From positions 3,720,001-3,784,000 of the forward strand of contig NZ_CP130701.1 of NCBI RefSeq assembly GCF_030553075.1: DNA of 64,000 nucleotides, read 5' to 3'. This DNA is from Halomonas sp. I5-271120. GTDB lineage: Bacteria > Pseudomonadota > Gammaproteobacteria > Pseudomonadales > Halomonadaceae. The notes under the pieces were generated by a model. That model was not told where the DNA came from, did not search any database, and was given only the letters and a program-made list of their open reading frames with translations. Positions 26,830 through 36,208 of this stretch are shown piece by piece; position 1 is the stretch's first letter; each line of letters begins with the position of its first letter. The position numbers were made by a program, and so were the translations under genes.

Positions 26830-28014
26830 TCATCGCCTAGCGCCTAGTTCGTCAACAACAGATTTCAAATGTCGGATTTCATCTTCCAATGGAACTTGAT
26901 GATTACCGACAAAAAGGCCGTGCTGGTCAATATAATCCGCAGCCTCAATATCACCAGAAACCTCATAATCAAAAAACTTCAGCACTTCTTCATTTTTCAG
27001 AAAATTACCTGTAACGATTGGCCGGCACTCAATCTCCGCCTCACGCAGTGCTGCCACCAGTTCTTGCCGACTAAACGGAGCATTCTCTTTGACAACTAAA
27101 GAGAAGCCAAACCAACTGCTCTTACCAACTTCTATTTGAATATTCAGGTAAGGATGGCCATCAAAAAGATCATTAAAAATGGTGGCATTACGGCGCCGTT
27201 GCTCAATAAAACCAGGCAATTTCTTCAGCTGCTCAATACCAATCGCGCCGCTCATTTCAAGCGGCCTAACATTGTAGCCGGGCAACACAAACTTGAACGA
27301 TTCTTCAAAGGGATCGTCGCTTTTCTTACCAGTCACCTGATTGTCGCTGGGTAAGTTTCGGGTCCACCCATGCGCTCGAATGCAAAGAAGTATGTGGTAA
27401 AGTTCTTCATCGTCTGTAATTACACAACCGCCTTCCATCGTGGCAATATGATGAGAGAAAAATGAGCTAAACGTGCCCATCAATCCAAACGTACCGGTTT
27501 TTTTAGAACCAAACTCGGCACCCATGGATTCACAATTATCCTCGAGCACCACGATATCCTTTCCTGCTACCATCTCTTGGATAGCATAAAAATCGTTAGA
27601 ATTTCCGAGTAGATTAACTAGTAGAATAGCTTTTGTTTTATCTGTAATGGCTGCTTCTAGCTTACCCAAATCAACATTAAGAGTCTCGGGATCAATATCA
27701 ACAAACTTTACTTTTAGACCGTATTGCTGAAGGGGAAAGTAGGTAGTTGACCAAGATACTACTGGCACAACCACCTCATCCCCACGCTGCAGGCGTGGTA
27801 GTTTGGTAAAAAAAAGAGCGGCAATCATCAACAAGTTCGCCGTTGAGCCAGAACTTGTCATGACGGCATATTTAGTCTCAAAAAAACTGGCAAATTGCCG
27901 CTCGTACTCAGCGACATTTTCCCCCATGCTATACATGTCAGAGTCAACCACGCGCTGAATAGCGTCTATCTCATGCTGATCCCATGTGCTGGAAGCAAGG
28001 GAATATTTAGCCAT
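26830..28014 (-). CDS. colD: GDP-4-keto-6-deoxy-D-mannose 3-dehydratase (ColD)
   Basis: A 394-aa PLP/PMP enzyme of the DegT/DnrJ aminotransferase family that removes the 3-OH of GDP-4-keto-6-deoxymannose, using glutamate to regenerate PMP. This is the committed step to GDP-colitose. The decisive residue is visible: the PLP-lysine of aminotransferases is replaced by histidine, in SSFFSHHIATMEGG with H188 at the ColD position. Other family stretches are SSGSTANLLMIAALFF, LEDNCESMGAEFGSKKTGTFG, RAHGWTRNLPSDNQVTG and ECRPIVTGNFLKNEEVLKFFDY. The start overlaps the colC end by 8 bp. Perosamine synthase, a close relative, keeps the lysine and is excluded. Confidence 0.92.
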   Translation of the reverse strand: MAKYSLASSTWDQHEIDAIQRVVDSDMYSMGENVAEYERQFASFFETKYAVMTSSGSTANLLMIAALFFTKLPRLQRGDEVVVPVVSWSTTYFPLQQYGLKVKFVDIDPETLNVDLGKLEAAITDKTKAILLVNLLGNSNDFYAIQEMVAGKDIVVLEDNCESMGAEFGSKKTGTFGLMGTFSSFFSHHIATMEGGCVITDDEELYHILLCIRAHGWTRNLPSDNQVTGKKSDDPFEESFKFVLPGYNVRPLEMSGAIGIEQLKKLPGFIEQRRRNATIFNDLFDGHPYLNIQIEVGKSSWFGFSLVVKENAPFSRQELVAALREAEIECRPIVTGNFLKNEEVLKFFDYEVSGDIEAADYIDQHGLFVGNHQVPLEDEIRHLKSVVDELGARR

Positions 28015-28942
28015 TAGTAACTTCCTCTAAAAAAAAGCGATATGTCTTTTCGATACCCACTGAAAGCTCAGTACTAGGCATCCATCCAAGCTGGTTTATC
28101 TTCGTACTATCAATCAATTTTTGACGCATACCTACCGGCTTAGACAAATTATGCACAAACTCACCTTCGAACCCGATAACGCTTGCTACAGCCTGATAAT
28201 ATTCATTGACGCTATAATCACGCCCAATCCCAACATTCATCACGTCAGGCACTTCATCACCAATGCGCATTTTTTCGGCAACGGAAAAGACACAATCAGC
28301 TAGATCCTCAACGTACATAAATTCACGCTGAGCTTCTCCATCTCCCCAGATTTCAACACTAGATGCGTTTGACTGGCGGGCTTCATGAATTTTTCGGATC
28401 ACCGCAGGAATCATGTGCGAATTGGCAGGATCAAATTTGTCGTGACGTCCATACAAATTGCAGGGAATGAGCGTTGTATAATGCGCACTTCCACTGATCT
28501 GTGAAATGTATTGACATAAGCGCATAGCAGTTATCTTGGCAAGAGCATAACCTTCATTTGTCGGCTCAAGCTCCCCCGTCAATATCTGATCTTCGCTTAA
28601 AGGGTTAGGGGCATTGCGCGGGTATACGCATGAACTTGACAGATTGATACAGTGGCTTATACCTGCCCGGTAGGCTTCATTGATGACATGGACACCCATT
28701 TGGGTATTTTCCACTAAGAAGCCGACCGGATCAGCCATGTTAGCTTGGATGCCACCGACCCGACCTGCTGCATGAATTAGCAAGTCTGGCTTATTCTCTC
28801 GAAGATATTCCGCGACAGCCTCTCTATCGAGCAAGTTTAATTCTCGACTGCGAGGTGCCAGTATCTCATACTCTCTTGCAGAAGCATGGTCCAGAAGGTT
28901 TCTACCAACCATACCGGAACCACCCGTTAATAGAATGCGCAT
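28007..28942 (-). CDS. colC: GDP-L-colitose synthase (ColC) / Fcl-type epimerase-reductase
   Basis: An NAD(P)H-dependent short-chain dehydrogenase of the GDP-fucose synthase family. It would epimerise C-5 and reduce C-4 of the ColD product to GDP-L-colitose. MRILLTGGSGMVGRN is the cofactor site, SSSCVYP and the YALAKITAMR segment carry the Ser/Tyr/Lys triad, and IPCNLYGRHDKFD and MYVEDLADC are family marks. It sits directly between gmd and colD, as in colitose clusters. Sequence alone does not separate ColC from Fcl, but Fcl would compete for the same intermediate and colD is present. Start: ATG 28942 with ggag 11 nt upstream; a GTG at 28954 overlapping the gmd stop is the alternative. Confidence 0.85.
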   Translation of the reverse strand: MRILLTGGSGMVGRNLLDHASAREYEILAPRSRELNLLDREAVAEYLRENKPDLLIHAAGRVGGIQANMADPVGFLVENTQMGVHVINEAYRAGISHCINLSSSCVYPRNAPNPLSEDQILTGELEPTNEGYALAKITAMRLCQYISQISGSAHYTTLIPCNLYGRHDKFDPANSHMIPAVIRKIHEARQSNASSVEIWGDGEAQREFMYVEDLADCVFSVAEKMRIGDEVPDVMNVGIGRDYSVNEYYQAVASVIGFEGEFVHNLSKPVGMRQKLIDSTKINQLGWMPSTELSVGIEKTYRFFLEEVTNG

Positions 28943-28950
28943 GCCTTTAC

Positions 28951-30066
28951 TCACTCCGTGGATACAGGTACATGATGGCCATGTTCCTTGAGAAGCGCAT
29001 AACGCTGAGCGACTTTCAAATCCTCAGCCACCATTTCTGCACACATATCTTGCGTGGAAATTTCCGGCTCCCAACCCAGCTGCTTTTTAGCGTAAGAAGG
29101 ATCGCCCAGCAACGTTTCTACTTCCGCAGGGCGGAAGTAGCGCGGATCAACACGGACAAGCACATCCCCCACGCTGACGGCAGGGGCTTTATCTCCTTCC
29201 ACTGCCTTTACAATCGCCACTTCATCGGTGCCCTTCCCTTCAAACTTCAAGGTGATTCCTAACTCACGAGCTGTCCATTCAATGAACTGACGCACCGAAT
29301 ACTGCTTTCCGGTAGCAATCACAAAATCTTCAGGCTTGTCTTGTTGTAGCATCATCCACTGCATGCACACATAGTCCTTAGCATGGCCCCAATCGCGAAG
29401 AGCATCCATGTTACCCATGTAAATGCAGTCTTCGAGACCCTGAGCAATATTAGAAAAACCACGGGTTATCTTGCGGGTAACAAAGGTTTCCCCGCGCCGG
29501 GGGCTTTCATGATTGAAAAGAATGCCATTACAGGCATACATGCCATACGCTTCACGGTAGTTCACTGTGATCCAGTAAGCATAAAGCTTAGCTACAGCAT
29601 AAGGGGAGCGCGGATAAAAAGGCGTAATTTCTTTTTGAGGGGTTTCTTGAACTAAGCCATACAGTTCTGATGTAGAAGCCTGATAAAAGCGAACTTTGTT
29701 CTCCAGACCACAAATCCGAATAGCCTCTAACAGGCGTAGTGCCCCCATAGCATCCACATCGGCGGTGTACTCAGGCGACTCGAATGAAACGGCAACGTGA
29801 GACTGGGCACCAAGATTATAGACCTCATCAGGCTTTACCTCCTGAATGATACGAATCAGGTTGGTTGAGTCTGTCAAGTCGCCATAATGTAGAATAAATC
29901 TCTGGTTATCAACGTGGGGGTCTTCATAAATGTGGTCTATACGCTGAGTATTAAAAAGAGAGCTTCGACGCTTTAACCCGTGGACTTCATAGCCCTTTTC
30001 GAGAAGAAACTCAGCCAAATAAGATCCATCTTGACCGGTAACACCAGTAATTAATGCTTTTTTCAT
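28951..30066 (-). CDS. gmd: GDP-mannose 4,6-dehydratase
   Basis: Makes GDP-4-keto-6-deoxy-D-mannose from GDP-mannose, the branch-point substrate for ColD. The 371-aa length is normal. Visible are the NADP site [36 protein letters not shown] with catalytic Thr, the [11 protein letters not shown]yr-x3-Lys, [17 protein letters not shown] and [16 protein letters not shown]. It is followed at once by colC. GC content is higher than in the adjacent glycosyltransferase, suggesting the nucleotide-sugar block travels separately. Confidence 0.97.
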   Translation of the reverse strand: MKKALITGVTGQDGSYLAEFLLEKGYEVHGLKRRSSLFNTQRIDHIYEDPHVDNQRFILHYGDLTDSTNLIRIIQEVKPDEVYNLGAQSHVAVSFESPEYTADVDAMGALRLLEAIRICGLENKVRFYQASTSELYGLVQETPQKEITPFYPRSPYAVAKLYAYWITVNYREAYGMYACNGILFNHESPRRGETFVTRKITRGFSNIAQGLEDCIYMGNMDALRDWGHAKDYVCMQWMMLQQDKPEDFVIATGKQYSVRQFIEWTARELGITLKFEGKGTDEVAIVKAVEGDKAPAVSVGDVLVRVDPRYFRPAEVETLLGDPSYAKKQLGWEPEISTQDMCAEMVAEDLKVAQRYALLKEHGHHVPVSTE

Positions 30067-30237
30067 TTCGACTCCACTTCTTGCATAAGAATTTTTGGGA
30101 GAATATGACGCTCAGTGATTCGAATCTAAACTATCATCGGTGATCTCAACAACCAAGTGCAACACGTAACCCATCATAGTACTGCCATGATCATATCGGT
30201 TGAATACAGGATTTGTGGGAGCAAAAAAGATACAATA

Positions 30238-31359
30238 TCAAATTTTATTATCAATCATCCTAATAAATGCATCTTGAGAAAATTTCTCGCTTACATAATC
30301 CATCCTTCTCTTCTTGCACGATGAGGATGAAAGCTGGCGAAAGTCAAAATTTTTCAAAATATAATAAAGATGCTCTTCACCTTCGCCAAAATAATCTTCA
30401 TCATATTGCATAGAAAGATCGGGGACTGGGAACAAAGCTCCGTTTGAATTATAGGAAAAATCAGAGGCACCAACAGATCCCGAAATTATTTCAGATGGAC
30501 CAGTATTACAGTTGCTTGAAATAACATATATACCATGGAATAGAGCTTCAACCAAAACAGAAGGAAAACCTTCAAAACCACTACATAGAAGTAAAGCATC
30601 TGGTGAAACTGGAAACTCATCTTCTATAAATGGATTTTCAGAGTACCCCATAAAAAAAACCTGGCTTTCAACTCCAAGCTTTTTGCTATAATCTTTCAAC
30701 TCTCCAAGCTCCGGCCCGCTCCCATAAACATATAAAAAACATTGTTCTTCTGAGGATTTTAGTTTTTTTATAACTTTCAAAATAACACCCACACCCTTAC
30801 CCTGATGCAACCTCCCAATGTATACAAAAATCTTAATGTTATTGTTTTTATTATTTATAAATACAGGCGAGTAATGCTTCGAATAATTGCACACCACTGG
30901 ATTATAAATGTATCCAGACCTAGACTCGCTTTTAGCATATCTCAAAAGTGCAGACTTTGAGACAAACGTAGCGTCTTGTTCACGCACAAAATAAAGTAGG
31001 GACCTTATAAGAATTCTTTTTTTTGAATTTATGTTTTCTAGGTATCCATGCAAATCTGTATGAAAAACAAACAAAACCTTTCTAGCAGAAACCAACCTTG
31101 CAATGAAATAATAAGGGAAAGATTCAAAATGATTTAATATTATTACTCCTTTCCTATGACTAAAAATATCCCACCCAATGGAAAGGAAATTTTTCAACAA
31201 GAAGGTAAGCTTTGCTAAAACCCCACCCTTCTCAGAAATTAATACATGCTTAACCTTATAAGTCTTATTTGATAAAGCGATACCGTATGCTTCAGATGAG
31301 CTCTTAACACCCCCAAGTGGGGTATAAATTATTAAAACACTATCAACCATCATGCACAC
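30238..31359 (-). CDS. GT4-family glycosyltransferase
   Basis: A 373-aa retaining glycosyltransferase of GT-B fold. The N-terminal half ends near residue 170. The C-terminal donor-binding half has FVYIGRLHQGKGVGVILKV, LYVYGSGPELGELK, VFFMGYSENP and the E-x7-E motif in CSGFEGFPSVLVEAL. Very AT-rich. Several Met codons (31359, 31353, 31350) are possible starts; none has a clear ribosome site. It adds one sugar to the repeat unit; specificity cannot be read. A truncated IS30 lies directly upstream, separating it from the wzy-like gene. Confidence 0.88.
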   Translation of the reverse strand: MCMMVDSVLIIYTPLGGVKSSSEAYGIALSNKTYKVKHVLISEKGGVLAKLTFLLKNFLSIGWDIFSHRKGVIILNHFESFPYYFIARLVSARKVLFVFHTDLHGYLENINSKKRILIRSLLYFVREQDATFVSKSALLRYAKSESRSGYIYNPVVCNYSKHYSPVFINNKNNNIKIFVYIGRLHQGKGVGVILKVIKKLKSSEEQCFLYVYGSGPELGELKDYSKKLGVESQVFFMGYSENPFIEDEFPVSPDALLLCSGFEGFPSVLVEALFHGIYVISSNCNTGPSEIISGSVGASDFSYNSNGALFPVPDLSMQYDEDYFGEGEEHLYYILKNFDFRQLSSSSCKKRRMDYVSEKFSQDAFIRMIDNKI

Positions 31360-31480
31360 TCTGCTTTATAATTAACACGATTAAAATTGCTTTTCTAATC
31401 TATTAATAGGAAGGTGAAGTTATCCACTACTAGTCAAGGCTTTGTAATGACCCCCTGTTTTCTGCACATGGCGGATGCAG

Positions 31481-32178
31481 CTTCTGAGTGCAACACCGTC
31501 AATGCGTTGATGCCGGAGCTTCATGGTACTGCGCCATCAGTTCGCTCATCATTTCAATGGGGCACTTGAAATCGAAGCGCTTTCGCGGGCGCATGTTCAG
31601 CTCAAGCGCGATTTCATCTAGTTCTTGCTGGCTATAGACCGATAGGTCCGTTCCCTTGGGCAGATATTGCCGTATGAGCCCATTGATATTTTCGTTGGCA
31701 CCTCTCTGCCACGGGCTATGCGGGTCACAGAAATAGATGGCAACACCGGTATTCTGGGTGATCTGGGCATGCTGCGTCATCTCGCGTCCCTGGTCATATG
31801 TCATGCTCTTCCGTGCAGCCAATGGCATTCGGTTCAGCGCAGCGCTAAAGCCTTCCACGGCAGCGGTCGCGGTTGCATCGTTCATCTTCGCCAGAATCAG
31901 GTAACCGCTTTTCAATTCGACGAGGGTGCCGACAGCTGATGCATTGCCCTTGCCTTCGATCAGGTCGCCTTCCCAGTGCCCGGGGAGTTCACGCTTTTGC
32001 ACCTCGGGAGGACGGAGGTGAATGCTGACCATATCAGGGATCTGGTTGCGCCGATCGACTTGCCCTCGCCGCGGCTTGCGAGTCGCTTTTCCTTGCCGCA
32101 AGCAGTGGATCAGCTCTTTTCGTAGCTCTCCGACGGGCAACGCATAGATAGCGCTGTAGCTCGTTTCACGGCTGACAG
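31481..32178 (-). pseudogene. IS30-family transposase, C-terminal two-thirds only
   Basis: The outer end (ttctgagtgcaacac, from 31482) is intact. The frame reads from the stop at 31499 back through CDPHSPWQRGANENINGL, MTYDQGREMTQHAQI and SRETSYSAIYALPVGELRK, and then breaks off at about 32178 where IS3 sequence starts. The HTH region and the upstream IS end are missing. A plain frame continues across the junction for 40 codons but is chimeric. Confidence 0.88.
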
Positions 32179-32185
32179 AGGGGGC

Positions 32186-32743
32186 AGCCGGAAAATCGTT
32201 GGATATGAGGTCTATGAAGCCGAGACGGGCGAGCTGGCGGCAGAGCTGATTCAGAAGACCTGTTGGCGAGAGCGTCTGACGGATCGCCACAAGCCTTTGA
32301 TATTGCACTCAGATAACGGCAGTCCGATGAGAGCATCGACCTTCCTGGAAAAACTGTACGACCTGGGTATTACTTCATCGTACAGCCGACCGCGCGTTAG
32401 CAACGACAACGCCTTTGCAGAGTCGGCCTTCAAGACGATGAAATACCGGCCGGGGTTCCCCGCCGACGGCTTTGCCACCTTGGTTGAGGCCCAAGCGTGG
32501 GTTCAGCAATTCATCGTATGGTACAACCACGAACACCGGCACAGCGCCCTTCGTTATGTCACGCCTGGTCAGCGTCACAACGGTGAAGCAAGGGAAATTC
32601 TGGCACAGCGCCGGGAGATCTTCGAAGCAGCAAAGCAGCGTCACCCAGAGCGTTGGTCGGGTGGCATCCGCAACCTCAGCCTGCCAGAGGTGGTGCACCT
32701 GAATCCCGAGAGAAATCAGGTGTCGCGGGCTGAAGGATTTTAA
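32186..32743 (+). pseudogene. IS3-family OrfB, 5'-truncated
   Basis: The frame opens at the IS30 junction with SRKIVGYEVYEAETGELAAE and is continuous to the stop at 32743. It shows the second catalytic D (LILHSDNGSPM), the E region (NAFAESAFKTMKYRP) and WYNHEHRHSALRYVTPGQRH, followed by a C-terminal extension. The first catalytic D and OrfA are lost. This is a different IS3 subgroup from the element at 21351. Confidence 0.88.
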
Positions 32744-32779
32744 AGAATCAGCGCCATGTCATACGACATCTATGTTGAC

Positions 32780-32880
32780 AGGCTCCGTTGCCGACACAAT
32801 GCAATTGGGATAATCAGCCCTGAGGCCTTTAAGGCCCAACGATCGCTTAGATAGATGTCGACGATTACTGGATAAGATCA
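32780..32880 (+). repeat. IS3 right-end remnant
   Basis: Reads NAIGIISPEAFKA and then an inverted end finishing in ggataagatca at 32880. It corresponds to the last ~100 bp of the IS3 element at 21351-22602 with many substitutions. It is an older insertion scar. Confidence 0.75.
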
Positions 32881-32990
32881 GGATCTTCTTCTTGTTTTGG
32901 AGCTCTACTTGGGCGGACGATATCTGCTTCATCAGATGGCTCTGTCAGGAGGCGGTAGGATTATTCAGCATTTCCTTCTTCAGAGCCTCA

Positions 32991-34067
32991 CTAACCGAGA
33001 CTTATATAGAAGCCTGAAAATAAGTAAAAAGCTGCCATCACGCCAATCAAAAGGTATGTAGAAGAAATAATTTTCATACATATGTTACTCAACATCATAA
33101 GGATAGGAAAAAAAATACAAAAGGAAAGGTATGAAAAATGCATAATCCTGAATGAATCTTGATAGTTTCTTGCACCTAATATTGAGACTATCAAACTAAA
33201 CAAGAAAAACATTAATATAGAAAATAAAAAACTATATAGATAGTTAGAGAAACTAGATCTCAAAGAACTCAGCATTAAATAGTAAACAACCACCCCGAAA
33301 AAGAAATAAAGCAAAATAATATAGCGGAGATAATAATCACCGCCCCACTTAGCAGATCCTGAAGACACATATTGCTTGATAAAAACATAAAGAAAAGAGA
33401 TGCAAATTGAAAACACAACCACAACTAAAGCCTTGACGCCAGAAGAACCATTTTTAAAGTGAAAGACAAATATATGAAAAAACAATATGACCGCTATTAT
33501 TGGAAAGCTCGAATAATGGGTTAAGGTTGCAGCTATAGAAAAAAACGCAGAGTAATATAATCTACCACTTAAAAACAAAAACAAACTTAACAGTGCGAAG
33601 GTGTAGGCGATATCAGCGCGCCACAACCACAACATATTCAAATAAGATGGAAACCAAAAAAAAGAAAGAAGTATGGAAAAAAAAATGGCCATGTGTTTTT
33701 TGGAAGGAACAAACATCTTAGAGAATAGCGAGATAATGCAAACTGTTAAAAGCCCAATCACCACATAATTGTAAAAAACAAACCAGTAGAACTTATCCGT
33801 ATGAACCAGCGAACCAAATAAAATAGCATACAATTTGTAAAAAACTAGAATTACAGGCTCAAATTTACCACTGCCATCATAATTCTTCCAGGCAGAGCTA
33901 ATAAAACCATTGTCTAGAATATCATTGTAATAGTAGAAGTAATTTCTTGCATCAACAATAGTCTCATTACTACTAACTAAAAAAGAATAAAAAAGCACCA
34001 CGCCTAACAAAAAAAACAAGCTGAGTAAATTCCATGCAAGGTGCTTCCTGTTAAGAAAAAGTCTCAT
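32991..34067 (-). CDS. wzy: Wzy-like polysaccharide polymerase (EpsG-type membrane protein)
   Basis: A 358-aa integral membrane protein with about ten hydrophobic segments along its whole length and a larger polar loop in the first third (ETIVDARNYFYYYNDILDNG, DGSGKFEPVILVFYK). This topology and the D-x-x-N-Y / FEP pattern are typical of EpsG/Wzy-type polymerases, which join lipid-linked repeat units at the periplasmic face. Strongly AT-rich. The start at ATG 34067 is preferred over an upstream TTG at 34082. No other polymerase candidate exists in the locus, which supports the call. Family sequences are very divergent, so the symbol is by role. Confidence 0.75.
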   Translation of the reverse strand: MRLFLNRKHLAWNLLSLFFLLGVVLFYSFLVSSNETIVDARNYFYYYNDILDNGFISSAWKNYDGSGKFEPVILVFYKLYAILFGSLVHTDKFYWFVFYNYVVIGLLTVCIISLFSKMFVPSKKHMAIFFSILLSFFWFPSYLNMLWLWRADIAYTFALLSLFLFLSGRLYYSAFFSIAATLTHYSSFPIIAVILFFHIFVFHFKNGSSGVKALVVVVFSICISFLYVFIKQYVSSGSAKWGGDYYLRYIILLYFFFGVVVYYLMLSSLRSSFSNYLYSFLFSILMFFLFSLIVSILGARNYQDSFRIMHFSYLSFCIFFPILMMLSNICMKIISSTYLLIGVMAAFYLFSGFYISLG

Positions 34068-34094
34068 ATTACACCAGCGCAAGTTGACGACATG

Positions 34095-34991
34095 CTAAAC
34101 AAACTTCCTTATTAGCTTTATAAGCTTACTTGGGGTCATGGCTTTTATTATTATTATCAACCCATGCTTATTAAAAACTCGCTCTTTAAACACTAGCTTA
34201 AAAGGCTCTTTGAATTCCTCGCTAGCTATTGCTTTAGCGCCTAAAACAATGGCATTTTTCCTAGCTTCGCCATATTCCGAGCTAGTGCAAAATAAATCTA
34301 GAACCTTAACCCTTTGCTCGTGCATAAATTTAAATTTTTTTATCGTGTTGCTTGGATGATCTCTATACTTAACAACAACTTCTGGAAAGGAGTACATCTT
34401 CTCTCCACATGAAGTAATTTTAAGCCAAAGATAAAGATCCTCCAAAGCAATATCCTCTTTAAAACCACCCATTCCGCGTATAACATCAGTTCTGATCATG
34501 CTAGCAGGTGCAAAAGGAATATTCTTAATAAACAAAAGGTCTTTAAACAAATGCTCACAGTTCAAGATTAAATCTTGACTTTCCGCATTGCTTTTGATTT
34601 TTTTTACGGACCCAAAAATCACCGCAGCACTAAGCTGGTGATGCTTACTGATTAGAAAGCTAGTTTTATGCGGCAAAGCCATATCATCTGAAGCTAAAGG
34701 AGAAAAGTACTCCCCCTTACACCACGCTAGTGCTTCATTTAAAGTAGCACTCAACCCTTTATTGGGCCGACTTCTGAAGTCAAATCGTTGAAACCTCTTT
34801 TCACACAACGGTATCATCTCTTTGACAATTTCTACCGTTTTATCTTTTGACCCGTCGTCGATTATTATTAGCTCTATATTATCATAGTCTTGACATATAA
34901 CACTTTGGATAGAGTCTTTTACAAACTGGGCGTGGTTGTAACAAGGTATTACTACGCTAACTAAAGGTTTTTCATGGCTTATGCTTTTCAC
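34095..34991 (-). CDS. GT2-family glycosyltransferase
   Basis: A 298-aa GT-A enzyme. PLVSVVIPCYNHAQFVKDSI opens the nucleotide-binding fold, LIIIDDGSKDKT is the first acidic motif, and PLASDDMAL is the metal-binding region, in which DDM stands where DxD is usual. IALEDLYLWLKI carries the ED motif. AT-rich, 27 bp upstream of the wzy-like gene and co-directional. It transfers one sugar of the repeat unit; the donor is unknown. An intact IS30 element begins about 90 bp beyond its start, separating it from the GT11 gene. Confidence 0.9.
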   Translation of the reverse strand: MKSISHEKPLVSVVIPCYNHAQFVKDSIQSVICQDYDNIELIIIDDGSKDKTVEIVKEMIPLCEKRFQRFDFRSRPNKGLSATLNEALAWCKGEYFSPLASDDMALPHKTSFLISKHHQLSAAVIFGSVKKIKSNAESQDLILNCEHLFKDLLFIKNIPFAPASMIRTDVIRGMGGFKEDIALEDLYLWLKITSCGEKMYSFPEVVVKYRDHPSNTIKKFKFMHEQRVKVLDLFCTSSEYGEARKNAIVLGAKAIASEEFKEPFKLVFKERVFNKHGLIIIIKAMTPSKLIKLIRKFV

Positions 34992-35078
34992 TGCCTTACT
35001 CCGAAGTGCATCTTGTTACTGTGATTCGTTTCAAGAAAAACAAGAAATTCGTCACATGGCGAGAATCCTTGACCGCAA

Positions 35079-36157
35079 ATTCTGAGTGCAACACCTGATC
35101 AAATCGGTAAGGTGTTGTATCCATGTCATATTCAGAACTCTGCATCGAAGAACGTGCAACGATCCAGGTCAGCCTCCAGCAAGGCCTGAGCATCAGGAAG
35201 GTGGCGGCTCTGCTTGAGCGGTCACCGTCGACAATCAGTCGAGAGATACGGCGCAATGGATCCCCTGGTAGCAGATACCGAGTATCACACGCGCAACAGC
35301 GTCGCCTTGGCCGTCGAGCCGTCTGTCGGCCAAGGCGCAAGCTGCTTCCTGGCAGTCCTCAGTTTGCCTTGATTCAGCATATGCTGCGTCGGCGCTTGTC
35401 CCCCGAGCAGATCAGCGGCAAGCTCAAGCATATGAATATTCCTGACCTTCGAGACGCCTACGTCTGCCGTGAAACGATCTACAGTGCCATCTACGCATTG
35501 CCCGTCGGTGAGCTGCGAAAAGAGTTGATACACTGCTTACGGCAAGGAAAATCCACTCGAAAGCCCCGGCGTGGGCAAGTTGATCGGCGCGGTCAGATCC
35601 CTGATATGGTCAGCATTCATCTCCGCCCTCCCGAGGTGGAAAAACGGGAATTTCCCGGGCACTGGGAAGGCGACCTGATCAAAGGCAAGGGCAACGCATC
35701 GGCTGTCGGTACCCTCGTTGAACTGAAAAGCGGTTACCTGATCCTGGCGAAGAAGAACGATGCGACCGCCACCTCGGCAGTGGAAGGCTTTAGCGCTGCG
35801 CTAAACCGCATGCCGTTGGCCGCGCGGAAGAGTATGACGTATGACCAAGGGCGCGAGATGACGCAGCACGCCAAGATTACCCAGAATACCGGTGTTGCCA
35901 TCTACTTTTGTGATCCGCATAGCCCGTGGCAGAGAGGCGCCAATGAAAATATCAATGGCCTGATACGGCAATACTTGCCCAAAGGAACGGACCTATCGGT
36001 CTACAGCCAGAAGGAACTGGATGACATAGCGTTTGAGTTGAACATGCGCCCGCGAAAGCGCTTCGACTTCAAGTGTACCATTGAGGTGATGAGCGAACTG
36101 ATGGCGAAGTACCATGAAGCTCCGTCATCGATTCATTGACCGTGTTGCACTCAGAAG
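35079..36157 (+). mobile_element. Intact IS30-family insertion sequence
   Basis: About 1.08 kb with inverted ends ttctgagtgcaacac (35080-35094) and gtgttgcactcagaa (36142-36156). It carries one undamaged transposase gene and lies antisense to the polysaccharide genes. Three broken relatives lie at 25.7, 31.5 and 39.5 kb, and this copy may be their source. End positions are good to within about 10 bp. Confidence 0.88.
35123..36139 (+). CDS. IS30-family transposase
   Basis: A 338-aa DDE transposase, full length for the family. The N-terminal HTH is ERATIQVSLQQGLSIRKVAA / RSPSTISREIRRN. The rve domain has the first D in HWEGDLIKGKGNASAVG, the second D in TYDQGREMTQHAKI and the E in WQRGANENINGLIRQYLPKG. 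The start ATG at 35123 is shared by all copies. No damage is seen, so it is probably active. Confidence 0.95.
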   Translation: MSYSELCIEERATIQVSLQQGLSIRKVAALLERSPSTISREIRRNGSPGSRYRVSHAQQRRLGRRAVCRPRRKLLPGSPQFALIQHMLRRRLSPEQISGKLKHMNIPDLRDAYVCRETIYSAIYALPVGELRKELIHCLRQGKSTRKPRRGQVDRRGQIPDMVSIHLRPPEVEKREFPGHWEGDLIKGKGNASAVGTLVELKSGYLILAKKNDATATSAVEGFSAALNRMPLAARKSMTYDQGREMTQHAKITQNTGVAIYFCDPHSPWQRGANENINGLIRQYLPKGTDLSVYSQKELDDIAFELNMRPRKRFDFKCTIEVMSELMAKYHEAPSSIH

Positions 36158-36208
36158 CTGCATCCGCCGAGGGATAACACAATTTTCTCTTTACCTATAG
36201 TGTCTTCA

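Larger units (their letters stand above)
25357..26833 (-). pseudogene. gmm: GDP-mannose mannosyl hydrolase, split by IS30
   Basis: The gene starts at 26833 with an ATGA overlap on the colD stop and reads about 28 codons (LSVKYKGTSYVPDEQFSQI) before IS30 sequence. On the far side of the insertion the NUDIX-type Gmm resumes with AFMRLVMAELG, YEHFYGDSVFG, STHYIPIGL and LPQDQHA (about 25653 to 25470). The middle ~40 residues, including the substrate-loop region, are gone, so the insertion came with a deletion. A frameshift after QDQHA throws the last ~30 codons out of frame, although DVHSYTKDYLHSLTECGN is still readable to the stop at 25357. It cannot make a working enzyme. Confidence 0.85.

Noticed and set aside
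26830..28014. Perosamine synthase or an ordinary sugar aminotransferase
   Set aside because: The PLP-binding lysine is replaced by histidine in SHHIATMEGG and the rest follows ColD closely, so it is a 3-dehydratase.
31499..32308. A 269-codon frame extending the truncated IS30 transposase
   Set aside because: The first ~40 codons are antisense IS3 sequence; the true IS30 homology starts near 32178.
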